The notes: a model not told the origin generated them from the sequence alone. A stretch of DNA of 45,361 nt from Pseudomonadota bacterium (GCA_018816865.1 JAHIUW010000027.1:1-45361); one strand, 5' to 3'; positions 8,609 to 16,923 are shown, counted from the stretch's first letter. A program made the numbers and translations.

Positions 8609-9424
8609 ATGAACGTTCAATCCCCTGTCATCGTCATGCGCGGAGCAGGCGACCTCGCCACCGGAGTGGCACTCCGCCTCTACCGGGCTGAGTTACGCAA
8701 GATAGTTATGCTGGAAACTGCCAACCCACTGGCCGTCCGCCGCACCGTGGCTTTCTCCGAATGCGTGACCCACGAGCGGATGACCGTAGAGGGAGTAACT
8801 GCAAAACACATCGCCTCCACAAACCTGGTAAAAGAGACCTGGGCTGCGGACTTCATCCCCGTCCTGGTGGACCCCGACGCCGCCACTCTGCCCCGACTCA
8901 ACCCGGATGTCCTCGTGGACGCCATCATTGCCAAGCGCAACCTGGGCACGTACAGCTCTCAGGCCCCGCTTGTCATCGGTCTTGGGCCAGGATTCACCGC
9001 CAGCGAAGACGTACATATGGTGATTGAAACCATGCGGGGTCACTCTCTGGGCAGGGTCATCACCCAAGGCGCTGCTCTCCCCAATACCGGCATCCCTGGC
9101 ACAATCAACGGTTTCGCCATCGAGCGGGTCAATTGGGCTGAAAATGCGGGAATATTTACCACCATGTTCACAATCGGCGACACCATTTCCGAAGGTGAAG
9201 AACTGGGGCATGTTGACGAAACACCGGTCATCGCAAAGCTCTCCGGCATCGTCCGAGGATTGCTGCAAAGTGGCACTCACGTGAACAAGCGAACCAAGCT
9301 TGGCGATGTGGACCCGCGAGGTTCCATCTCCTATTGCGGCGAAGTCTCGGATAAGGCGTTAGCCGTCGGCGGCGGCGTACTGGAAGCGATTTCAGCACAC
9401 ATTTTCAGCGTGGCGCACGCATGA
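8609..9424 (+). CDS. yqeB: YqeB, selenium-dependent molybdenum hydroxylase maturation protein
   Basis: A 271-residue protein of the EF2563/YqeB family. It begins with a glycine-rich nucleotide-binding-like segment (GAGDLATG, 12-19) and continues with the family's GLGPGFTA and NTGIPG patterns. YqeB is a known genomic marker, together with YqeC and SelD, of molybdenum hydroxylases that need labile selenium at the Mo site. Its biochemical step is not established. GAGGG lies upstream of the ATG, and the stop overlaps the yqeC start (ATGA). Its presence is the main reason to call the neighbouring hydroxylase selenium-dependent. Confidence 0.88.
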   Translation: MNVQSPVIVMRGAGDLATGVALRLYRAELRKIVMLETANPLAVRRTVAFSECVTHERMTVEGVTAKHIASTNLVKETWAADFIPVLVDPDAATLPRLNPDVLVDAIIAKRNLGTYSSQAPLVIGLGPGFTASEDVHMVIETMRGHSLGRVITQGAALPNTGIPGTINGFAIERVNWAENAGIFTTMFTIGDTISEGEELGHVDETPVIAKLSGIVRGLLQSGTHVNKRTKLGDVDPRGSISYCGEVSDKALAVGGGVLEAISAHIFSVAHA

Positions 9425-10260
9425 CCAGGACCGCGATCTTGTCAGGCCCAGCCTCCATCATCTCGCCGGAACACCGGCTCATCGCCGTCATCGGAGCGGG
9501 AGGAAAAACCTCCCTCATCGGGTGGATTGCACAGCAGAGGCTGCTCGAACAAAAAAAAGTCATCATCACCACGACAACAAAGATTCTCCCGCTCCATGAC
9601 GTATGTACTGTACTTCAAGAACAAGGCCCTGATTTTCCGGATCGCGTCTATCGCGCCCTGAACAAGCATTCGCGTATCCTCATTGCACGCACATTCGACA
9701 CCCAGACCGGAAAAATGATCGGTCTGGATACGGATATAATCACACAGCTGCATGAGTCGGGCATGGCAGACTCCATTTTGGTGGAAGCCGACGGCGCCGC
9801 CCATAAACCTCTCAAGGCCCCGGCCAAACACGAACCGGTCATACCCTTCGCTGCAGACATATGCATCGGTGTCATGGGACTGGATGCCGTATACCGCCCG
9901 CTGACGGAAGCCAACGTGCATCGGCACGAGATCTTTTCCAGAATCACTGGATTAGCACCAGGCGAACTGGTCACTCCGGCTGATATGATCCACATCGCCA
10001 CAGCCCCGAACGGACTGTTCAAGGGAAGTCCTCCAGATAGCGAACAGGTCATCCTACTCAACAAAAGCGACATCCCCGGCAGCAGAGACTGGATCGATGA
10101 ATTTGAATCCATTTTGAACGACAAGCAACATTTACTCCCTTGCAAGTGGTTCACAGGAAGTGTTCAACAGCAGCATTTGAATCGAATCAATCACACTCCC
10201 GACCCCATGCATTATTCTGTCAGATCGCGACTCTCATTGTCTCATCCGTTCCAAAAGTGA
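9421..10260 (+). CDS. yqeC: YqeC, selenium cofactor biosynthesis protein
   Basis: A 279-residue P-loop protein. The N-terminal GAGGKTS (25-31), followed by VIITTTTKI, and the central LVEADGAAHKPLKAP segment are characteristic of the YqeC family. The family co-occurs with YqeB in selenium-dependent molybdenum hydroxylase systems, but its reaction is unproven. The ATG overlaps the yqeB stop by 4 bp. No sign of decay. Confidence 0.9.
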   Translation: MTRTAILSGPASIISPEHRLIAVIGAGGKTSLIGWIAQQRLLEQKKVIITTTTKILPLHDVCTVLQEQGPDFPDRVYRALNKHSRILIARTFDTQTGKMIGLDTDIITQLHESGMADSILVEADGAAHKPLKAPAKHEPVIPFAADICIGVMGLDAVYRPLTEANVHRHEIFSRITGLAPGELVTPADMIHIATAPNGLFKGSPPDSEQVILLNKSDIPGSRDWIDEFESILNDKQHLLPCKWFTGSVQQQHLNRINHTPDPMHYSVRSRLSLSHPFQK

Positions 10261-10270
10261 GGAAGCAGCC

Positions 10271-11854
10271 ATGCCCAAAGAAGAAAAGACCCCACTGACA
10301 CCGCGCTCCACATGCCCACCCGATAACGGCGGTGTGTGTGCTGTCTGTTTCTTCGGTGCCCTATCCATCATCCTAGCCGCGTGCGTCCCGCTCCTCATGG
10401 CCCCGGAGGCGAGTGAACGGGTCATCAATTCGCTCTTCACCTTTGTCACCGTGGAAATGGGATGGCTCTATATGCTCACGGGCATGGGGTCCTTCGTCCT
10501 GCTCATGTGGTTCGCCTTCGGACCATTCAGCCACAAACGCCTCGGCGAGACAGTGGAGTACTCGACCTTTTCATGGATCGGCATGCTGTTCTGTGCAGGC
10601 GTAGGCGCAGGCATCATGTTCGGCGGCTCCATAGATTGGGCATATTACATGGCCTACCCCATGCACGGAGAACCCGCAGGCTCCCTGAAGGCCGCCGAAT
10701 GGGGCGCGGCATACGGCATGTTCCATTGGGGTCCCATATGCTGGGCCATCTACGCAACTCTGGCCGTCCCCATCGGCTACAGTTATTATGTTAAAAGAAT
10801 CCCCATCCTGAACATCTCGCAAGGATGCACCGGCCTGCTCGGCGACTCTGTGAACCGCTGGCCCGGAAAGATCATTGATATACTATTCATGACCGGCCTC
10901 GTGGCCGGCTCAGCCACAGCGCTTGGCCTCGGCATCCCCATCGTTGCCGCATCCATTTCTTCCGTGACAGGCGTTGAGCACTCGTTCTGGCTTGAGTTTG
11001 GCACACTCCTCTGCGTCACCGTCATCTTCTGCATATCTTCAAGTCTCGGTCTGAAAAAAGGACTCAGTAACCTCTCGAACTTCAACGTCTTGATCGCCAT
11101 GGGCCTGTTGCTGTTCGTCTTCATCACCGGACCGACTCTGTTTCTCACCGACATGGCAATTACCTCACTAGGACTCATGGTCTCCGAACTGATCACCATG
11201 GCCACATGGATGGACCCCATGAATTCGTCCGGCTTCACCAAAGACTGGACCGTCTTCTACTACGCATGGTTCGTGGCATATGCCCCCTTCATGTCCCTTT
11301 TCATCGCCAAGATATCACGAGGCCGCACCGTGCGCGAAGTTGTGCTCGGTCCGGTCATCGTCGCCTCACTCGGCTGCGGCTGTTTCTACCTCGTGTTCGG
11401 CAACTTCGGCCTGCACCTCCAGCTCACAGGCCAGCTTGATGTGGTGACTCTGGTCAAGACCGTCAAGGGCGCCACTGCCATCATGGCCATCGCAGATTTC
11501 ATGCCCATGGCATCCTTCTATAAGGTGGTGTTCGGCGCGGTCACCGCCATCTCCATGGCCACGACCTTTGATGCGGTCTCCTTTGCACTGGCTGCCACCA
11601 CGACGCGCAAACTGACACCCGACGATGAACCCGCCCGCTGGAACCGTCTGTTCTGGGCTCTCTCACTCGGATTGGTGCCCACGGGCATCATGCTCATCGA
11701 CGGACCACTCTCGGTACTGCAAACCGCATCCATCGTGGTGGGGCTACCAGTGCTTGTCGTGATCTGGATCGGGGTAGCGTCTTTCCTCAAGGAATACCGG
11801 CAAACAGGTTGGGTGGAATATGACTCCGCCGCCTGCACTCCGCGCGATCAGTAG
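10271..11854 (+). CDS. BCCT-family (betaine/carnitine/choline) transporter
   Basis: A 527-residue membrane protein with about twelve hydrophobic helices. The FCAGVGAGIMFGGSIDWAYY region (helix with G-x-G-x-M/I-x-x-G and the following W) and the FHWGPICWAIYA segment are typical of BCCT carriers. The helix-8 region around TKDWTVFYYAWFVAYAPF contains the aromatic residues that form the trimethylammonium box in BetP and CaiT. It starts 10 bp after yqeC with GAGGAAGC upstream. Its place inside a hydroxylase operon suggests that the pathway substrate, or a counter-ion, carries a quaternary ammonium group. The family call is firm; the substrate is inference. Confidence 0.9.
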   Translation: MPKEEKTPLTPRSTCPPDNGGVCAVCFFGALSIILAACVPLLMAPEASERVINSLFTFVTVEMGWLYMLTGMGSFVLLMWFAFGPFSHKRLGETVEYSTFSWIGMLFCAGVGAGIMFGGSIDWAYYMAYPMHGEPAGSLKAAEWGAAYGMFHWGPICWAIYATLAVPIGYSYYVKRIPILNISQGCTGLLGDSVNRWPGKIIDILFMTGLVAGSATALGLGIPIVAASISSVTGVEHSFWLEFGTLLCVTVIFCISSSLGLKKGLSNLSNFNVLIAMGLLLFVFITGPTLFLTDMAITSLGLMVSELITMATWMDPMNSSGFTKDWTVFYYAWFVAYAPFMSLFIAKISRGRTVREVVLGPVIVASLGCGCFYLVFGNFGLHLQLTGQLDVVTLVKTVKGATAIMAIADFMPMASFYKVVFGAVTAISMATTFDAVSFALAATTTRKLTPDDEPARWNRLFWALSLGLVPTGIMLIDGPLSVLQTASIVVGLPVLVVIWIGVASFLKEYRQTGWVEYDSAACTPRDQ

Positions 11855-11890
11855 ACCAAACTTTTTCAATCGCAAGACATAGAGGTCACA

Positions 11891-12916
11891 ATGAAAACCA
11901 TGCACGTCGAAAATGCCGTAGGTACGATCTTATGTCATGACATCACCCGCATCATCCCCGGCGAAGCCAAAGGGCCTGCTTTCCGCAGAGGCCACGTTGT
12001 CACTAAGGCGGACATCCCCGCCCTGTTGGACATAGGCAAGGAGCACCTCTATGTGTTCAGCCCCGATGACGGATACGTCCACGAAGACGACGCTGCTTAT
12101 CGCATAGCCAAGGCAGCAATAGGCCCCGGCATTGAACTCAGCACTCCTGTTGAGGGCAAGATAACCCTGCGCGCCACCACTGACGGCCTACTCGACATCA
12201 ATACCGACACCTTATTCAAGCTCAACTCGGTCAAGGATGTCATCTTTGGTACGATCCACACCAACCAGTTGGTCAAAACAGGCCGCGCCATGGCCGGAAC
12301 CCGTGTCATCCCGCTGGTGGTACCGGAAGAGATTGTAGCCGAGGCCGAAGCCATACTTCGGGAAAACTCACCGCTCATTCAAGTTCGCCCGCTCAAACCT
12401 TGCCGCGTTGGGATTGTCACCACAGGCAGCGAAGTTTTCAGTGGCCGCATCAAGGACAAATTCGGCCCGGTCGTCCGCAACAAGTTCAAAGAATACGGTT
12501 CCACAACGATAGGTCAGAAGCTCGTCTCGGACGAGCCGACGATGACAGTAAAAGCCATTCAGGATTTTCTGGAAGAAGGCGCAGATTTTATAGTTGTCAC
12601 CGGAGGCATGTCCGTAGACCCGGATGATCAAACCCCGGCATCCATTCGCATGACTGGTGCAGAGGTCGTGACATACGGAGCTCCTACATTCCCCGGTGCC
12701 ATGTTCATGCTGGCAAAGATCGATGGAGTTCCAATTGTCGGCCTGCCAGGTTGTGTCATGTACTACCGGGCAAGCATTTTCGATTTGATCATACCGAGGA
12801 TTCTGGCGGGCAAGGATGTGACCCGCGAAGACATCATCAATCTGGGGCACGGCGGATTTTGCGAAGGATGCGATGACTGCCGGTACCCTGTTTGCGGCTT
12901 TGGCAAGGGAGTCTAG
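11891..12916 (+). CDS. MoeA-like molybdopterin-binding protein of the hydroxylase cluster
   Basis: A 341-residue protein with a MoCF_biosynth (MoeA/MogA-like) domain around residues 170-310, including TTGSEVFSGRIKDKFGP and VVTGGMSVDPDD, the family's nucleotide and molybdopterin-binding signatures. The C-terminus carries four cysteines in CEGCDDCRYPVC, a possible metal or Fe-S site absent from standard MoeA. It is shorter than MoeA and lacks its usual N-terminal domain arrangement. It probably inserts or modifies the metal for the neighbouring selenium-dependent hydroxylase. AGAGGT precedes the ATG. The stop is one base before the xdhC start. Confidence 0.82.
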   Translation: MKTMHVENAVGTILCHDITRIIPGEAKGPAFRRGHVVTKADIPALLDIGKEHLYVFSPDDGYVHEDDAAYRIAKAAIGPGIELSTPVEGKITLRATTDGLLDINTDTLFKLNSVKDVIFGTIHTNQLVKTGRAMAGTRVIPLVVPEEIVAEAEAILRENSPLIQVRPLKPCRVGIVTTGSEVFSGRIKDKFGPVVRNKFKEYGSTTIGQKLVSDEPTMTVKAIQDFLEEGADFIVVTGGMSVDPDDQTPASIRMTGAEVVTYGAPTFPGAMFMLAKIDGVPIVGLPGCVMYYRASIFDLIIPRILAGKDVTREDIINLGHGGFCEGCDDCRYPVCGFGKGV

Positions 12917-12917
12917 A

Positions 12918-13934
12918 ATGCGCGATGTGTTTGCTGCGATTCTGATACGACTTGAACAGGGCCAACCAGTCGTTCGAGTGTCCGTCATGAAAAGTGCCGG
13001 ATCCACACCACGCGCCGCCGGCGCAACCATGGCCGTTTTCAAGGACGGTTCCATGAAAGGCACCATCGGTGGCGGCTCCGTGGAAAACGAAAGTCACATC
13101 GCAGCAAAACTAATGAAACCAGGCACATCAGAGATTCGAACCTTCGACCTCACCGCCAATGATGCAGCCTCCCTTGGCATGGTCTGTGGAGGCAACATGA
13201 CCGTGCTGCTCGACTCCCTCCTCCCGAGCAAGGAAACGATCAACCTCGTTCAGGAGGTCATCAAACGATACAGATCGAGTGACAAACACCAACTGACCAC
13301 CACACTGGCAGCTAATGGCGAAGTTCTCCGAAGAGAGGTTCAGCCTGCCGACAACGACACATTGAAATCACTGCACGCGCCAGTTGTCTTCCCTACCGAT
13401 GACGGATCTCTCTTTGTAGAGCCGCTTATCATACCGAAAACCATCCATTTCATCGGTGCAGGACATGTGGCGCAAGCAACGGCACCACTGGCTGCCTCCA
13501 CCGGATTCCGAGTCAAAGTCGTTGATGACCGCACCGACTTTGCCAATGCCGATCGTTTCCCCAACGCAGCCGAAATCACTGTGGCGGACAGCCTCAAGGA
13601 ATGCCTCCCCGAAAGTCTCGGCCCAGAAGACTACGTTGTCATCATGACTCGCGGCCATCTGCATGACAAAGATGTTCTGGCCCAAGCACTGAAAACAAGC
13701 GCCGGGTATGTGGGTATGATCGGAAGCACGAAAAAGAAAAAGGCGGTATACGAGTCTCTCCTCTGCGACGGGTTCAGGCCACAGGACTTGGACCGAGTCC
13801 ATTGCCCCATCGGACTGTCCATCGGTGCTGACACACCGGAAGAGATAGCCATCAGCATTATGGCGGAACTCATTTCAATAAGGAAAGAGAACAGGTCATC
13901 GTTTAAGCAAGTGTCTCAAGTTATGGATAAATGA
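12918..13934 (+). CDS. XdhC-family maturation protein
   Basis: A 338-residue protein with an N-terminal XdhC_CoxI domain (residues 1-90, SAGSTPRAAGATM and GTIGGGSVENE) and a C-terminal Rossmann domain (from about 170, FIGAGHVAQATAPLA). XdhC proteins bind molybdenum cofactor and pass it, after sulfuration, to XDH-type enzymes; here the inserted ligand may be selenium. It starts directly after the MoeA-like gene (TAG-A-ATG) with GGGAG upstream. It is the last gene of the island; the next gene is on the opposite strand. Confidence 0.88.
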   Translation: MRDVFAAILIRLEQGQPVVRVSVMKSAGSTPRAAGATMAVFKDGSMKGTIGGGSVENESHIAAKLMKPGTSEIRTFDLTANDAASLGMVCGGNMTVLLDSLLPSKETINLVQEVIKRYRSSDKHQLTTTLAANGEVLRREVQPADNDTLKSLHAPVVFPTDDGSLFVEPLIIPKTIHFIGAGHVAQATAPLAASTGFRVKVVDDRTDFANADRFPNAAEITVADSLKECLPESLGPEDYVVIMTRGHLHDKDVLAQALKTSAGYVGMIGSTKKKKAVYESLLCDGFRPQDLDRVHCPIGLSIGADTPEEIAISIMAELISIRKENRSSFKQVSQVMDK

Positions 13935-14115
13935 AAAGAGCTCCCAAAGAGGAGTCATTTTCACGTTCCATCACAGGACAATTGATCTGACCTCCCTGAT
14001 GCTCAATCAGCAACGGATTCTCCGTTATGACAAGGCCGTGTCATATGGGGAGCAGTATAAATTACCACTGGGCCCCCTTCACCACGCCCACCACCCTCTT
14101 CCTTTTGCTGGACGC
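13935..14115. other. Convergent intergenic region at the right border of the island
   Basis: Between the xdhC stop and the mobB terminator I see no gene. ATGACA-N6-TGTCAT at 14026-14043 is a 6-bp inverted repeat without a T-run. No tRNA, integrase or attachment repeat was recognised here. By eye the base composition rises to the right of this point. Confidence 0.4.
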
Positions 14116-14144
14116 AAAAGAGACCAGCACAACGCACTGGTCTC
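14116..14144 (-). terminator. Rho-independent terminator of mobB
   Basis: On the minus strand GAGACCAG-N9-CTGGTCTC (14144-14120) is followed directly by TTTTGC. The 8-bp perfect stem with a short T-run lies about 45 bases after the mobB stop. Confidence 0.75.
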
Positions 14145-14187
14145 CTGAAATCAATCCCCATCGGCAACGACGCAGTCAGGCCCGCAA

Positions 14188-14895
14188 CTATTTCCCCTGG
14201 AGCTTGATCTCGATGGCTCCGGGCGCATAGCCCTTGAACTCCTTGAGCATGCCCACCACCGAGGCCGAAAAAACGCGCTGCACAAAGGGGTTCATGGCGA
14301 TGGTCTGCCCACCCACCGTGACCTCCACTCCGGAGAACTGGGACTGGCAGTCCTCGGGCAAAGCCTTGCCCGCCACGATATCCCGCGCCAGGGAGACGCA
14401 ATCGGGACGACCACAGGCCCCGCAATCCAAACCGGCCAGGGCAAAGCCCTTATCCAGCACCAGATCTGCCAGAGCCGAAACGTCGCGGACATGGTCCATG
14501 CCGTAACCCGCCACCTCGCCATAGCTCGCCAGGGCCAAGTCGTCGCCCAGACTCCCTGCATCAGCGACGGAGCGCAACAGCAGGATGCGGGGCAGCCAGC
14601 CCAGGCTCTTGCCACCCTCCACGATGACCACATCGGCATCCAGCAACGGCAAGAGATCGGGCAGGTGACGCCTGCCTTCCCAGAACACCGCAGCGCCGTC
14701 CGGAGCCAGCAGGGCCGCGCTGCCATAGACCTTGCGCAGCCGGTCCGTGTCCGTGCCCTCGGTGTCCACACCCTCGTGATGCGTGAACTTCACCGCAGCG
14801 ACGGATATTCCGCGGCCTTTCAGTTCCTCGCCCAAGGCCAGAGCCAGGGTCGTCTTGCCTGTATCCTTGAATCCAACGATGCTTACTGCGATCAT
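14188..14895 (-). CDS. mobB: MobB, molybdopterin-guanine dinucleotide biosynthesis protein, with a Cys-rich C-terminal domain
   Basis: A 235-residue GTP-binding protein. The N-terminal P-loop is VGFKDTGKTT (about 8-17), and FTHHEG is the MobB switch-like motif. Residues 1-150 match standard MobB, which assists MobA in guanylylation of molybdopterin. The extra tail carries C-G-A-C-G-R-P-D-C and a later Cys (C-x2-C-x4-C-x16-C), a pattern of [4Fe-4S]-type domains. The start is ambiguous between two adjacent ATG codons; GGAG fits the second (14895) better. Transcribed alone, away from the other Moco genes at 19691-21785. Confidence 0.9.
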   Translation of the reverse strand: MIAVSIVGFKDTGKTTLALALGEELKGRGISVAAVKFTHHEGVDTEGTDTDRLRKVYGSAALLAPDGAAVFWEGRRHLPDLLPLLDADVVIVEGGKSLGWLPRILLLRSVADAGSLGDDLALASYGEVAGYGMDHVRDVSALADLVLDKGFALAGLDCGACGRPDCVSLARDIVAGKALPEDCQSQFSGVEVTVGGQTIAMNPFVQRVFSASVVGMLKEFKGYAPGAIEIKLQGK

Positions 14896-15130
14896 CATCT
14901 ACTCCAGGAGTCGTCCGTGCAAAATTGCTTGCCATTGAGGACCAGAGTTCCCCCCTCAGGTCAAGCACCATGCCCGAAAAACATCAAGTCCAAGGAACTC
15001 CCTGTGCATATTTTATCCGAAATCTACAACGCAGTTTTTTGAATTCATGAAGCCCTATCCACAGCACCCCTGCACCATGGCGACTGCATGGCCATGCAAC
15101 TAGCCAAAATCTCAATGTATATTTTAAGTA

Positions 15131-15158
15131 TTGACAAATATTTTTCCCGTTCTAAAGT
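15131..15158 (+). promoter_or_regulatory. Sigma-70-type promoter of a candidate small RNA
   Basis: TTGACA (15131-15136) and TAAAGT (15153-15158) are separated by 16 bases in an AT-rich stretch. The predicted start near 15165 coincides with the base of a hairpin and lies about 95 nt before a strong terminator. Confidence 0.6.
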
Positions 15159-15164
15159 AATAAT

Positions 15165-15258
15165 GACTGCCAGGTCATTCCCCCTCAGCACTCTGGCGGT
15201 TTCACACACAGTTAGAGGTCTGGCCCGTCCGCGACACCGGGTCAGGCCTCTCTTTTTA
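15165..15258 (+). ncRNA. Candidate small RNA, about 94 nt, two stem-loops
   Basis: This segment lies in a 640-base gap between mobB and tupC without any convincing gene. It has a promoter at the right distance. Stem I pairs ACTGCCAG (15166-15173) with CTGGCGGT (15193-15200), leaving a CU-rich loop. A single-stranded linker rich in CACA follows, then a strong terminator stem. The layout is that of a free-standing bacterial sRNA. I recognise no known family. The short frames that cross it (for example 15088-15471) show no coding character. Confidence 0.5.
15214..15258 (+). terminator. Rho-independent terminator of the candidate sRNA
   Basis: A 14-bp stem (AGAGGTCTGGCCCG with CGGGTCAGGCCTCT, two G-U pairs) encloses a 10-base loop and is followed by CTTTTTATT. 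No plus-strand gene precedes it, which points to a non-coding transcript. Confidence 0.85.
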
Positions 15259-15537
15259 TTCTTGCACCCAAGCGACACCCACCCCTACGCACCGCCCCAG
15301 GGTCAGCACTGCAACCGCCGCAAGCTCCTCATCCCCCAATGCTGGTGTGCAGTAGATTCAATCCAACCTTCTTCGTGCATCAGCCAGGGTCAAGTTGAAC
15401 TACAATCAGCCATTCTAAGCAGTCATTTCATTCTTACCACAAAAGACCAAAACGAACCTGAACGCACGTGAACGAACAACAGACCCTCGCCCGCCCTTTG
15501 GCTTCAAATCAAACCTTTGAAGAAGCGGGGGAGATGA
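15259..15537. other. Gap without a recognised gene
   Basis: About 280 bases between the sRNA terminator and the tupC stop. Base composition is mixed and no frame has a ribosome-binding site or recognisable product. TTCAAA-N7-TTTGAA at the tupC end (minus strand) is a weak stem and not a clear terminator. Confidence 0.4.
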
Positions 15538-16194
15538 TCAGGAAGGCTGCTGGATCCGCCCTCCGCGCAGGTGGATGATCTCGTCGCACATATTGCGCAG
15601 CCAGCCCATGTCGTGACTGACCACCACCAGGGTCGTGCCCCACTGTTCCCGGGCCGCCATGGCCGCATGATGAATGCGTTCCACACTGACTTCATCAAGA
15701 CTGGCCGTGGGTTCGTCCAGCAGAAGCACCTTGGGCTGCAGCACAAGACGCGCCGCCAGGGCCACCCGTTGGGCCTCGCCGCCGGAGAGTTCGTACCAGG
15801 CCCTGTGCATGAAGAGTTTCGGGTCCAGCCCCACCATCTCCAAGACATGTCCCACCCGCTCCTTGCTTGGGCCATGGCCCCGGACCTTGAGCCCATAGGC
15901 CACGTTGGCGGCCACCGAGCGCTTAAGCAGGTACGGCTCCTGCGTCAGCAGGGACACCTCGCGACGCACACCACAGTCAGAACCGGCATTCCCGTTTCCG
16001 GCAAATCTCACAACACCTCGCAACGGGATCTCCAGAAAGGCCAGCAAACGCATCAGGGTACTCTTGCCGCTGCCATTGGGCCCGGCCAGACCGGTGATCC
16101 GGCCCACCGGCAGATCCAGTTCCGGCACGCAGAGAACCTCCCTGCCGCCGTACTCCTGGATCACATCCCGCAATTGGTACAACGGCATGCTCAT
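15538..16194 (-). CDS. tupC: Tungstate ABC transporter, ATP-binding protein
   Basis: A 218-residue ABC ATPase with Walker A GPNGSGKS (38-45), signature LSGGEAQR (136-143), Walker B VLLLDEP (156-162) and the H-loop VSHD. It energises uptake of tungstate through TupB. I chose the ATG at 16194, which overlaps the tupB stop (ATGA); the longer frame from 16341 would run through tupB. Size and organisation match tupC. Modulation by substrate is not visible; there is no C-terminal TOBE domain as in ModC, which argues for tungstate rather than classical molybdate transport. Confidence 0.9.
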   Translation of the reverse strand: MSMPLYQLRDVIQEYGGREVLCVPELDLPVGRITGLAGPNGSGKSTLMRLLAFLEIPLRGVVRFAGNGNAGSDCGVRREVSLLTQEPYLLKRSVAANVAYGLKVRGHGPSKERVGHVLEMVGLDPKLFMHRAWYELSGGEAQRVALAARLVLQPKVLLLDEPTASLDEVSVERIHHAAMAAREQWGTTLVVVSHDMGWLRNMCDEIIHLRGGRIQQPS

Positions 16195-16886
16195 CGTTCG
16201 GCCATCCTTCTCAAGCCCACAACGGACAGATTCACGATAAAGGCGACGAGCAGCAGCACCAGTCCCAGGGCTATGCCCATGGCGAACTGCCCCTTGCCCG
16301 TTTCCAGGGCAATGGCCGTGGTGATGGTCCGGGTGTGCCACTTGATGTTGCCGCCGACCATCATCGAGATGCCGATCTCGGACACGATGCGCCCATAGGC
16401 CGCCACCGCGGCCAGGGCCATGTGGAATCTCGCCTCCCAGAGCGTGGTCAGCAGAACCTGGCGCGGAGAGGCCCCCAAGGTACGTAGAGTCGGCTTCAGG
16501 CGGGCGTCCATGTTCTCCACGGCCGAGGCGGTCATGGCAATGACAATGGGCAGACCCAACAGGGTCTGGCCCACGGCGATGCCCGGGATGGTGAACAGCA
16601 GCCCCAGCCCACCCAGCGGCCCCTTGCTGGACAACATGGCATAGACCAGCAGCCCGATGACCACCGTGGGGAAGGACAACATCGTATCCGTGAGCATCCG
16701 CAAAGCCTTACGCCCCGGGAATTCCGAGTGCCCCAAGAGGAACCCCAGCGGAGCCCCGATGCCCAGGCAACAGACGATGGACAGGGACGAGACCATGACC
16801 GTGACGGACACGGCGGAGTACGTCTCCTCGTTCCCGGTGAACAGCAGCACAAACGCCTGCAACAGCCCGTCGAGCAGATAATCCAT
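16191..16886 (-). CDS. tupB: Tungstate ABC transporter, permease
   Basis: A 231-residue inner-membrane permease with about five to six hydrophobic helices. The EAA-like loop is in LRTLGASPRQVLLTTLWEA (about 130-150). It forms the membrane channel of the TupABC system. It overlaps tupC by 4 bp and is separated from tupA by 80 bases that hold a strong hairpin. Confidence 0.9.
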   Translation of the reverse strand: MDYLLDGLLQAFVLLFTGNEETYSAVSVTVMVSSLSIVCCLGIGAPLGFLLGHSEFPGRKALRMLTDTMLSFPTVVIGLLVYAMLSSKGPLGGLGLLFTIPGIAVGQTLLGLPIVIAMTASAVENMDARLKPTLRTLGASPRQVLLTTLWEARFHMALAAVAAYGRIVSEIGISMMVGGNIKWHTRTITTAIALETGKGQFAMGIALGLVLLLVAFIVNLSVVGLRRMAER

Positions 16887-16904
16887 AGGCCCTCAATGAT
16901 AAGG

Positions 16905-16923
16905 GGGGCGCGACGCGCCCCCA
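16905..16923 (-). repeat. Intra-operon hairpin between tupA and tupB
   Basis: GGGGGCGCG-A-CGCGCCCCC is a perfect 9-bp inverted repeat, followed on the minus strand by TTATCATT. Such a stem after a binding-protein gene typically stabilises the upstream mRNA or gives partial termination, so that TupA is made in excess of TupB and TupC. Confidence 0.6.

Noticed and set aside
13935-14187. Attachment site or tRNA at the right border of the hydroxylase island
   Set aside because: No tRNA-like fold, integrase gene or direct repeat matching the left end could be found in the visible sequence.
15088-15471. 127-codon plus-strand frame across the mobB-tupC gap
   Set aside because: It crosses a promoter and a strong terminator, has no ribosome-binding site and no recognisable or compositionally coding-like product.
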